A stretch of 64,000 nucleotides of DNA from Suillus spraguei (lineage: Eukaryota > Basidiomycota > Agaricomycetes > Boletales > Suillaceae): assembly GCA_016800925.1 (NCBI GenBank), contig JABCPU010000214.1:1-64000 (forward strand), written 5' to 3'. Of the stretch, positions 34,859 to 49,432 are shown piece after piece. The position numbers and the translations under genes were made by a program. Position 1 is the first letter of the stretch. The number at the start of each line of letters is the position of its first letter. The notes beneath the pieces are model-generated. The model searched no databases, was not told the origin of the DNA, and worked only from the letters and a program-made list of their open reading frames with translations.

Positions 34859-37496
34859 ACCAAACCCTTACATGGGGGACCCACCGGCTATACGACTAGG
34901 CTTCAACTGCCACTTCTTTATCGGATCATGTTCGGTTCCGCATACCTTCGGCACACTACCTGTCCCTCCCGCATAGTGCCAACTATCATTACTGTTATGC
35001 TCCTTTATTTCCGATTTATATGGTTCACACTAGGAACCCAGTTCCGTCCTAAGTTCTTATGTGATTGCCGCAGTGTGCGGGTCGTGCTGAGAGAAATGGA
35101 GGATTATATTCCAGTTTGATCCTATTTACCTTTTAACCATAATTTATAAGTGTATTATATTATCAAAAAAAGGCGAGAGACTCGGCAGCATGTTGTAACC
35201 TGTAAGTAATATCAAACGAGACAGCTGAGTTCAAAAAGCTAAATCGGCCTAGCTTGAGGTTTGCGCTGCGGCACGCGAGATGCACGCGGGTGGACACTGC
35301 TTCCAAGGTCATCATATATTGTATATGCTGATCCCCTTTCCCCTCGCTGGCACGCTGTTAGTGAACTGTATGGTCCTCGGCCAGGACTTCGTGCTGATCA
35401 ATAACTGAACCACTGTTGTTGGATGCATTAAATGCTCTTGTCGTGTACGAAGCCAACCGTTGGCGCAGACAAGTCGCAAAACAGTAACTAGAATGATCTG
35501 ATCTTCGATAAATTGGCGCAACGTGTCAGATACTACTGCAAGGCTGAGTATGGCTGATGGACCTTCTAATATACTTCACGGCGGATCACATAGCTAGCCT
35601 AACCAAGTGAGTGATAAACTGATAGATTGAGTGCGAGACGTCCCAAACGAAGTCCACCAGTAAGCGCTTCAGCTTCAGTGACATCAAATCAGCCCTGAAA
35701 GGTGGATGAGTAGTTGTTTCCACCACACCACGAACACGCTGTGACCCACATGACATTCTCCCTGATGTGTCAGGTTCGTCGGGAAATGCAGCAAGTACAC
35801 GTGCTCTTACTTATACATCAAGGACGATCAATTGATTCCCTTCATATGTAGTGAAGCGACAATGAATAATCGCATGAGACTCGAATTGAACGGAAAGTAT
35901 TTGCCGTGGGAGCGCATGGTTCAGAGAAGTTGATTTTGATAGTAGATCAGTTCTTGCGAAGCCTTTTCCCTGCCCGAGGGAGCTAATGGATCGTACGACG
36001 CAAACCTACTCGCTAACCTGTCAATTCGAGGGTCTAGAACGTTTCCGAACACTCCCACTAGAAGCACAGGTGTGTCATTCAGTACAGTATTGATTGGTAG
36101 ACGGACCTTATTATAGTAACCACAATGTGCTATCTCGAAGCCCAAGTTTAATTATCTCATTATAAGTTAGACTTAATGATGAATCACTTCTAGAAGCGCT
36201 GTAAATGGCCGCGGTGTAATGACTATTCTTTGTCTGGCTGAGAAAGACCGAGAATCGCTCGATCAATAATGGATGCCCCACAGTGATAGAGGCGCTTCTC
36301 CATTCCCTGGCAACGTTTGTCTCTTCTAGGCAGTTATAATCAGTTGTCTGAATGATGAGTCACGAAAGTTATCAGGTCACCTGCTTAGTAATTATCCAGG
36401 CACCTAAAATGGATCTCCTAAAGTTCCGGCTTTCCACCCCTGATGCTTTTCTACTTCACAACATCACTATTGTCACGTCAGTAACTATGGCGTAAAGACT
36501 GAGCGCTGAATATTGAACGTTGAACTTGAACGAACCTTGCGGAGTTGAACATTACTGTTCCGGAGCTAGAAGACTTAGATCGTGGGGTCTCTATACTCGA
36601 TGGCGATAAGTACTACCCCAGCCGGTAGCAGTGTGCCAACGCCGCGGCATGATCCGGACGTCTTCCAAGTATCGACGGGAGTTTCAGACCAGTGGCTCGA
36701 TGGCACAGTCAGTCAGGCTCCGCGGGAGAACGTTGAATTTTCACTCTGAGCGTCCGGCTGCCACACGCACAGGCAGTTTCAGCCCCTGAACCTGAGCTTG
36801 AGAAGAGGTTCACGAATCACCTGATGTGCATGGCGATGTCATGTTGACACATTGTAAGAGCGTGGACCCTGAATCCGTGTCCTTAGGTGATTTGTTCTTT
36901 CGTTTCAGCACCCTAACACACATTAAGCTTGATTGGGCTGAAACCTTTAGTAGCGCATCGGCAGAGACTTAGAGTGTGATGTTGGCTAGGACTGCAAAAC
37001 GGCCCACAACGATACTGATCATTTGTGAAACGAGGTTGGTTTGTATGACGATCTCGGGCTAGGATCCTTTGATGGGATCAAGGACAGTTTGAGCTCGAAC
37101 TCCCATAGAAAAGGGAGTCTGATTCGGTCTCTATGGCAAAGTATGTGGATGTCAATGCATGTAGTGTACTTCACTTTCTCACCTGGTAATTGGCTTTATT
37201 TCCCTCTAGAGGCATTAAGAGCCTGACATCCTCGAATCATAGTGCACAGCTTCCGTGGTGTCAAAACCGCTCGCGCTAAATTTCAGAGAGTTTCTGCCGC
37301 AATCATTGGCCAGTTTGAGGTTGTAAAATTGCTTGTGCAAAGTCAAGCTTGCAACCGCTGATATATCTGATAGCTATACTGTGATGGGAGTGAACTTGAG
37401 TTGGCATAAAATCACAAACAACATCAAACAGTTGCAAGGTCGCTGAGTTTTTGCCAAAGACTTCAATGCACGGCGGCTGGTCATAAACACGATTGA
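34859..37496. other. Long gene-poor stretch
   Basis: No gene supported. The first ~250 bp are probably the 3' region of the exchanger. A minus-strand ORF at 35921-36145 and a plus-strand open stretch at about 36600-36750 have no family signature. Base use is even and no terminal repeats were seen, so the region may be old, decayed sequence. Confidence 0.35.
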
Positions 37497-38723
37497 ATGT
37501 TGCAAGCCCTAAAACCTGCTCGCACGGGGACATCATACTGGGCAAGAAATGTCCTCTATGCCGATCGAAGTATCATAGTTTTGAACAAACCTGCAGGACT
37601 TGTCTGCCAAGGCTCCGAAGCTTCCGAAAACGTAGGTGAACTCAATTCTTGGAAGGCAAAGGAGATTAAGCTACAGCCTCTGGTATAACATTCAGAAACC
37701 TCGAGATGTTAACAAATTCAATGACCTACTTCGTGGTGCGTACTCACTTCTCATATTTGACGTTCATGACGCATGGTATTTGTCTCGCTTAACAGACGTA
37801 AAAGATACTTTTGCCTTGGAGAGCCTGCCGTACCCTGTCCACCGCCTTGATAAGGCATGTTCACTTTTACGCCCTTTGATGAACACTGGCTAACTTAGCT
37901 GTCAGGCTACCACCGGGACATTGCTGTTAGCGCGTAACTCGTCAGCTGCTCGTCAGTTTTCACAACAATTTCAGTCGCGAGTAGTAGAGAAAACATATCT
38001 GGCTCTTGTGCGTGGAGGAGAGAAGTCGTTCCCAACTCGCATGGAGAGATTAGGGATGCCCTGGAATTTAATGATGGGCGCGTGTCTATAGGCGAGAGCT
38101 GTGCTGCCAAGTTTGCTGCAACTGACTGGGAACTTATTGCGTCTTCTGTACGTGTCATTAACTGCCGTCTACTGCTGATTGATTAAAAAATATGATGTAT
38201 AGCCCATAGCACCACTGTCGCTGCTCAAGCTAACTCTGCACACAGGATTGAAACATCAGCTTCGCATTCACCTGGCAAATTCCTTGCACAGTGCGTTATC
38301 CCTCATCCTGCATCTTCGAAGTGTTTCATTGGCGTTACAGCGCCTATACTGGGTGATAACCTATATACGAGGAGTAGCATTTCTGAGAAGATTGCTAAAA
38401 TCACTCGACTGCCCGAGAAGAGGATGTTCCTTCACGCGGCGCAGTTGACACTCTCAGTAAGTCCGCGGATAATCGTCGATGTTTGATGAAATTCCTTACG
38501 CGTATATACTCAGAGGTATAGAAAGACAGGGCCCAACAAACACTTCCGACTCAGGATCGGGGCTCCTATACCCAAGGACTTCCTCACAATATGTAGAGAT
38601 GCGGGTATCTCGTTGGATCGCATATATGTCGACGGCGACCTATCCATTGACGGCCGGCATGTTGACAATGTTCCAGATCTTGAAGGCAGATGGCTACGAA
38701 AACCTTCAGTACTGCGCTCATAA
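37497..38723 (+). CDS. RluA-family RNA pseudouridine synthase with an apparent 1-nt frameshift
   Basis: Converts specific uridines in RNA to pseudouridine. About six exons. The N-terminus has V-L-Y-A-D-R-S-I-I-V-L-N-K-P-A-G-L, the typical opening strand. Motif II, H-R-L-D-K-A-T-T-G, carries the catalytic Asp. It is followed by K-T-Y-L-A-L-V-R-G, then the late K-H-Q-L-R-I-H-L-A motif, L-G-D-N-L-Y and a basic C-terminus ending at 38723. The intron inside H-R-L-D-K is read as GC-AG (donor GCATGT near 37855). At 38031-38036 the frame changes by one base between K-S-F-P and S-H-G-E-I-R; without this the protein would stop near 38088. The exon 1-2 junction (37634-37740) is uncertain. No targeting signal is clear; RluA paralogs act in cytosol or mitochondria. 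Confidence 0.7.
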
Positions 38724-39351
38724 CCATTGATGAAATAGAGCGTCATTGTGTGCTGCACGATATGCACCTGATTGGAAACTAGGTGCTAGAGCGATGATTA
38801 GGGGTACACGAGACAGTGACCCTACCTCTCATCTTACCTTATGTGTTGCACTGTAGATCACTTAACCGTTTGTTTTGGGTTCGCATACGTAGAATTGGAC
38901 GTTCAAGATGTTCGCTTAATTGTAGTGTTTTTCGCCAGGGACGACAACATTGCTTATTTGTTAGTAGAACTGGATGCTTGCCTGACAATGTACTCCGTTT
39001 AGCACATGTACAAGTTTATTAATAATATCGTCGAAGAGCACTTTACCGATCATTAATCAGGTTCCCACTCTCACCACGATGTTCCAGTACAGAATTCCAC
39101 AATATCGATTGCTTCCTTACATCCAGGTATTACATTGTCCTGTACATGATGCGTCGGCACGTAAAGTGCACAGATATAGCTAGCTATCGACTTCCCAAAA
39201 ATTGAAATTAGTGGAATGCAATGCATTGTATGTGAGGTGATGCAAGGGTATAGATAATATTGCAATTTATGTCCACGAGCTCGTCCAACGAGTTCAAATG
39301 CTGCGATGCCCATCGGCACGAAAATACCCTAATTATCACCACCTATTGGTT
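38724..39351. other. Convergent intergenic region
   Basis: No gene supported. It lies between two genes that end toward each other and should hold both 3' untranslated regions. A minus-strand ORF at 39071-39319 has no recognisable signature. Confidence 0.4.
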
Positions 39352-40466
39352 TTAGAGAGTAGATGATCGTGCTGGGAGTTGTGACTGCGGGCCCGAGCCC
39401 GGACCACTTGCTTGTACTTGACCCTCTTGCTGAGCTTTGAGTAAATTTCCGACACCCACAGCTATGGCGCCGACTGCTTGAGCGACGCCAGAAGCAAGGA
39501 GCGTCCCTCCGCTGATTGCAGGAATCGCAGGGAGGGTCCCTGCAGTAATGAGGACGGCACTTAATGTCGTCATGGCCCGTGGGTGCTCCGCACTCAGGAA
39601 ATTGAGGGCATTGCACGCGTTCAGCAGCCATGTTGGTGCATTTGATATGGCTGTGACAGCTGAATCAACGGGTTTCAGCGTATAACTCAGACGTATTAGC
39701 ACGTGTCACTTACTGCCGTCAGCGGATGGGGTAGATAAGGAAGTTACCGCGTTGTCGGAGGTCAACGCGTGGTTGGTGGTTAACGCATGGTTAGAGGTTA
39801 CGGTTTGGTTTGATGAAACCGAGGTGGTGGTCACGGTGGAAGCCATGGAGTTCGCGCGGCTTGGTGCCCTGCGGGACTTGATTGCTGCGGCAGCGACGAG
39901 CGCTGAATCAGAAAGCATCTTTATCGGGTTTGGCCGTCCCTGCTTAGGAGACGGAAGGGGCGGCAGGGGCGGTAGTTCCACGATTTCTGAAGAGGTCGTC
40001 TCCTTGTGTGACGCATCCCTGTCCTTCAAGGATTTCCTTCTGGTAAGCCACATCATGCCTGACGATTTAGAGTGGATATGAACGGTCTCCGTGATGTTGG
40101 CATCAATCTCCCCTGTAACAACGTAAGTCTACAACGTGTGGGCAAGGTTATTTACGTACACCCCATGTTACGCATTGCAATCGTGAACTTCTTCCAGCTC
40201 CAGCGATATTTACCGCCATTTACTTTTGCCATGACGTTTTTGAGTTCCTGGAGTCTAGCTTTCGCCTTGTCGCCCATGTAGTGTTGGGCGACTTTGTGCC
40301 AGTACTCCTCTGGCACCTTCCGGTCAATGCAGCCAGCTTTGATCTGATGCAAAAAGTCATCGACGGGCATATCCTTCTTCGATTCGCCGTAGAACCTTGG
40401 GGGGTTTTCCCAAGACCCGTAGATGGGCTCCAAATTGAACTCCTTGATCTTGAATGCTTCCAACAT
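39352..40466 (-). CDS. Conserved-looking protein of unknown function (337 aa, three exons)
   Basis: Exons 40466-40160, 40112-39714 and 39659-39352 total 1014 bases, exactly 338 codons with stop, joined by GT-AG introns of 49 and 54 bp. Residues ~1-105 form a helical, Lys/Trp-rich module with S-W-E-N-P-P-R-F-Y-G and K-Y-R-W-S-W-K-K-F, whose last residues M-R-N-M-G-W are completed across the first intron. I recall this module at the N-terminus of other agaricomycete proteins of unknown function. Residues ~110-235 are Ser/Pro/Thr-rich with a P-P-L-P-P-L-P run and Asn-His-Ala-Leu-Thr repeats. Residues ~236-337 are Ala/Gly-rich and hydrophobic, possibly membrane-associated. It has no enzymatic motif. 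Confidence 0.7.
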
Positions 40467-43400
40467 AGTGAGTGATGATAGAAATGTGAGGTAGTTAGGT
40501 AGTTAGGTTGAGGACGAAACGCCGGAAATCGGGCGATCCGCGTATTTATGCACTGTGCCTCGTGTTGACAGTAAGGTTGATATCCACCGGGGTAAACGTG
40601 CATGGCTAGCGTCTTTTGTAGTCAAATGACTAACATTTGAGATGTGACCGATCAGATCTGATGTTTCAAGGTGAATTGGAGCTCGAAGATCTAGAACAAA
40701 CGGGATGCACGGCGTGGTGAAACACGAGGCTACTGCTGCTGCTACTTCAATTGCCGAGTGAATAGCGGAATGAAGCTCCATCACGATTACGCAGAAGAAG
40801 AATGGTGGCCGCCTGTTTGAGATAATCGCTTGTCCGGCGTAATGAAGGGGTAGGTTCAGGTGGCAGGTCCATATCGCGATGGGTCAGTCGTATATAGCGG
40901 TAGAGTTCAGGCCAACATATATCGAGTATGACATCCTCGGGGTCAGTGTGGAAGTTTAAGGAATGCTGATACCCAAGATCGAGCCCCGGAGAAGCGGATC
41001 AAGATAGCTGCTGTTAGGCCGCCAAGGGACAAGCCCTGGGTCAGCACAGTATGATACGGACCGAGTGTCATGAAGTGAATTCGGAAAAGATCCTCCCGTC
41101 TGCTCGCTGCGCAGGGTTCGGGAGCTATGAGGAAATGAATGAGGAGCTTGCGGATGGGCGACGTACACGGCACCGTGACAAAGCACTTTAGTCAGTTGAC
41201 AGACTGTGGCCTGAGTACGCCACGTTGCCACCGGTCACCGCTCAATATCAATTGCCGCATAAGTTTTAACCATATGATATTGTACCTCGCGCGAACGAAG
41301 TGTGGACCCCACCTTCGAATATCAAGGCCCTTATATTCATCCCTTTGACGTCATGGTGAACACAAGCGAAATGACGGATCCTTGGAAAATATATTTAGCG
41401 AATCCGCCAGGGAACGCGGGGTATACTTATTTCAGGTTTAATGACGTAGCGTTTTGTCGAGAGAAACAGGACCCAGTTCAGTTGCTTAATTTCTCGTAGA
41501 ATCTGCGCAGGGTCCCGCACCGACATGGCAGTGCCGATTCCAGCCTCGGAGAGTGATGCGGCTCGCCATCGGCTCATATGACCGGGACATTACTGGCAAG
41601 GTTTCGAGATGGTCAAACCGGAGGTGTCCATAAAGATTGCTTACAGAGTGCGACCAAGCTGATGACTTGGATGACGATGGATGTGGAGGTGTACTTATAT
41701 TGTAAGACGAGGCGAACAAGGTCCGGATGACGTTGTGCTTAGAAATCAGGCTCACGAGTCGGATCTAGAGGTTTTGGGCTCCTGGACCCGACTTGCTCCA
41801 CATAATATCTTGGAGAGTCGCAAACTGGAAATTACCTCGACTTCAGGAAAACTTCCCTGATGAATCTGTCAATGCGGCTGCGGAGTTCAGTCGTTGTCAA
41901 ACATGCTTAGAACATGCTGGAAGAAAGTGATAACGGGTTACTCACTTAGGCGTGCCCGCAAGCACATTACACATATTACCCAATCCGATGTGAAAAGTCA
42001 GGTGTGCGGCGCTGGGATATCACAACCCAGAAATCACTACTGCATCATCATCGTGGCGCGTGCCGGTGACCCGGAAGAAACTATACATAGAATATCCAAT
42101 TATTGTTAAGTTTCGCTCTGGCACCTCATCTGAAATGTGTGAAGCATCGTAAATCTCATTACACACAACTCAACTTGATTTGGAAGCCTGTTGGCGTCGG
42201 TGATCATGTGTACAAAGGAGTGTATCTCGCAGAGTGAGCCAATGTCCTGGACATCGTTCCGGAGTACCCTATCGATACCGGCGCCCTTGAGTTGAAAGTT
42301 CGTTTTTGGGTGCTTCGCAATAGAATATCAAAGTCCTTTGGACTTCCAATGAAAACACCATCACATGGGTCGAGCGTGACCCTCTTTGATATCACAGGAA
42401 GAAGTCAATGACCGTCTTCATTTGCATACAATGAGGACCATCTGGCAACAAGGTGGAGCGTTACTATGAACACAGTCCGGTTGAACGCACCGTCAAGATC
42501 CTTCAGATTCTCCACCTTCCGGTTATTTCTTCAGTCTGCTGACCAGTAGCATATGGTTCGATAACGACGATGAAGTAGGGCAAGATAAGGTTCAGGTGTT
42601 GTGGAGATAATGTTACCCTCTTTTCGAGGAAAAACTTTAACTTGAAAGCTTTTTATAGGGATGGTACATCACGTTATAACCACCTCTACTGGGAGGTACG
42701 ATGGACAGACACATTTGAGTCAACCGGTACTTGTGTTAACAGATGAGAGAATCATCGCTTGCCGTATAAGTAGCATTGGTCAAAGATTCTCCGCCAGGAA
42801 TTTTGAATGGTTAGTTTCTGGGAAGTGCGTGCATCGATGCTTATTGAGTTGGTAATATGTTTGATCCTATGGGTTCCACTCACACGTCACTTGGCAGTGA
42901 ATATACCGCGATGGTGAATGCGATATAATTAACATGTCATGAGTGAACACAAGCCGGTAATCATGACGAACAAATATGCGTGGTTGGAAGTGCGAATTTG
43001 GGCGGTACCAGGATCGAGGCGTTTGTTTTGAACGGCGGAGTCCTACTATCGCTAGACATGAGGGCACCTGATCGACAGTTTCTTTGTTGGCATTGTTCAG
43101 TCCACCAGTAAAAAAAATACCGCTCTGGAAACACTCCAGTTGATATGTGGTCGCCAGGGGATGCCAGCAACACAAGACTTCTGAATATTTCACAGACCCT
43201 GTTTGCGATTTCGAATGGAACAGTTGGGCGTAGGCTCAGATCTTGGAACTGCAGCGGCGCAGTAGTGATAGGAGACTAGTAATTTTTTAAAATCTTAATT
43301 TTAATTGTAACTGGACAGAGGCGTGCTTACGTAATACAAACATACCGTCATTCACGTATCTTTTATTCGTCTACATCGGTTCAACCGGTTCAACGTTTCA

Positions 43401-44340
43401 CGTTGAATCGCCGAGTGTGTATCGTCAAAATAACGAGAAGTTATGCCGTTGTCTTCTTCAGAAATGGCGATCAGCTCGGAATTTGCTATGCTACCACCGA
43501 TTTATCGCTTTCGTGTACACCGAGTCCCTGCATACTACGTGTGTCAGGACACACGCCTTGAAGGGTCATGCGCAACGTCTGCAGGTAATTTGACATATGT
43601 GCCTGACCTTCGTCATTTAAGGCAGTCTCGTTATCAGCACGGCTTTACGATGATCTGTAGGAGCTCCAAGCTACAAGCTCAGAGGACACAAGACGCCCTT
43701 TTTCGACAAAGACGCCGCTTGTCACCTAAACCTCATTAAGATGGCTGCCATCTCACCTCAATATTTGCGTACCCTTCATCAAGCTTCAAACCTTAGGCTG
43801 CTCCACATAACCGGGCCCTGGTTAAGTGCCTGATGTCGTTCTTGTGCAACGGTTTTCCTATCATGGGCTCTAAGTCTCGGTCCCAAAGCCCAGGCGTGGC
43901 CTGTCTAGCGAACCCTTATGCTTGTCCATCCAGATCATCGTACAGGATGTTCGGTACTTTCGAATGACGGAGAACATATGCAATCCAAGATTATCATGAA
44001 GCTATACTATGTACCACCCCTGATTTCCGTCCTATGCCGGGTTTCTTGAAGCAGGAGTTTCCCGAAAAGTCTAGTCGAGAACAGCAGAATATTCGAATTA
44101 CTTATATTGATTAAATCAATATTTACATGCGATGCTCTGATAAGCGATATCTATGGGGAATAGCAAAATCAGCGCATCCGTCATCTTGCCGCTAAATAGC
44201 GAAATTCGCGCAGTTTACGGTGCGTTGCATAGCAAAAAAAATGAAAATAAACTCAAACCTTTCTTGTAACAAGAGCGCTGAGATAAAAGAGCGAGCAGGA
44301 TCATCGGGATCTAGTCAGCCGCGGAGGTAGCTTGTTTACC
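40467..44340. other. Gene-poor region upstream of ATPase copy 1
   Basis: About 3.9 kb without a supportable gene. Open pieces at 41302-41499 (plus) and in the plus strand near 42230-42410 read like protein but carry stops and no known motif, so relics are possible. The last ~250 bp are related to the sequence upstream of ATPase copies 2 and 3 and hold the promoter. Confidence 0.4.
44280..44290 (+). promoter_or_regulatory. TATA box of ATPase copy 1
   Basis: GAGATAAAAGA lies 51-61 bp before the ATG at 44341. The matching position of copy 2 (51965-51974) reads GATATAAAAG. Copy 3 has no such word in the aligned place (about 60070-60090). Confidence 0.5.
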
Positions 44341-48225
<3,885 letters not shown>

Positions 48226-49197
48226 AACATTTGGTTTCACTTTGCTTTGCGATCGAGTTACTTGTCTGTCAGTGTAGGGTCGGCATTTTTGTTCCAGCGT
48301 CGCTGTTTTAAGTCAATTGTCGCACAACAATTAATATCCGTCTGTTAGTCGATGGCACAATACACGTGTACAACCCGTCGCCAGTAGAGTTATAGATCAT
48401 ATATACTGGAAACATTATCATATGGTAAATAAATATGTATCACTAGTATTTGATGGCTTGCCGTAGTACCGTTGCCCGCACCAGATTTTTTTTTGAATTG
48501 GATGACTTTCAATATGTATCAATCTGCTAAGCAAATTTAGGCAGGGTTAACCGGTCCGATCTTAGTCATCGTCAAGGATGCCTTGTTTTCGTCCTTATCA
48601 CAGACTCACACTTTACAGTCACTTATCCCTTGAACTTTCGTGGCTTCTAGTTCATCGACGTCAGGTCCGCCATCAGTTTGGCTCCTCTCTTCTTGTCTCG
48701 GACCAAGAGCTCCTTGATGATCCGCGACCAGTATAGTGTTATCCCGCGTTCCGTACGCAGGTTCTTTGAGATATCTCGATTGCGCCTATTGGCGCTGAGT
48801 CGGACAGTATCATGCGAGGCTAGGGCCCGACATGGGTCGACCCGGGTCGTACCTTGGTGCTATCCACAGTAAGTTGAGAAATAAGGTCATATCCATACCC
48901 ATCTCGGGTCAAGTGGTACGGGTACGGATCCACCCGTACAACTCATCGACAATTTGTCAAAATTTACTGGGGAGCAGTATGCTGTGATTGCGCAGGCGCA
49001 TGCGGTCCGTGGGTTATCTATGAATCGTCAGGATCATATTTGGGATGTCAATTGTCTCTAATCGCGGACTCCAAATACAACTGTACTGATGGACTCCGAA
49101 CTAGATATTGCACCATTAACCATAATGCCAGAGCGAAAGCAGAAAAAATAATCACTGTCTCGACGTGCCGCTCAGCCGGCTCAATTTTCTAAATAGT
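48226..49197. other. 3' region of ATPase copy 1, no further gene
   Basis: AATAAATATGTATCA near 48427-48441 recurs after copy 2 (near 56039-56053) and is a likely polyadenylation region. The rest shows no supportable gene. Confidence 0.4.
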
Positions 49198-49432
49198 TCA
49201 AGATGTTCTGCAGGAATTAGTTCCATCCTAAGGTGTGCAGGCAAGTCATCATTATGGTTGAATCTTGGTTGCACAGCGATCTGCTCATACTCACAATATT
49301 AGGTTCACAAAACAAGTCCATGTTGATGCAACAATCATTACTTGTAACGCAAGTTTGTCCCGCCAACGAACATGCACTGACAAACATAGATGCTGTCAAA
49401 GCAACAACAACAGCAAGGATTGATAAACGCAT
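49198..49432 (-). CDS. Predicted secreted cysteine-rich peptide (55 aa), cystine-knot-like
   Basis: Exons 49432-49295 and 49227-49198 are joined by a 67-bp GT-AG intron at a codon boundary. Residues ~1-20 are a signal peptide: M-R-L-S then a Val/Ala/Leu core ending S-A-C. The short mature part has six cysteines spaced C-x6-C-x5-CC-x6-C-x9-C, the C-C-CC-C-C order of inhibitor-cystine-knot (knottin) folds. A TATAAAAG box lies at about 49499-49506, some 70 bp before the ATG. Knottin-like secreted peptides serve in different lineages as protease inhibitors, antimicrobials, toxins or symbiosis effectors. Which applies here cannot be told from sequence. I know no named relative. An in-frame ATG at 49513 would hide the signal peptide and is less likely. 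Confidence 0.75.

Noticed and set aside
40503..40784. 93-codon minus-strand frame just upstream of the unknown three-exon gene
   Set aside because: It lies in the expected promoter of that gene, with no motif and no splice link to it.
43443..43739. 98-codon plus-strand frame in the gene-poor region before the ATPases
   Set aside because: No family signature and no flanking splice logic; chance length is plausible.
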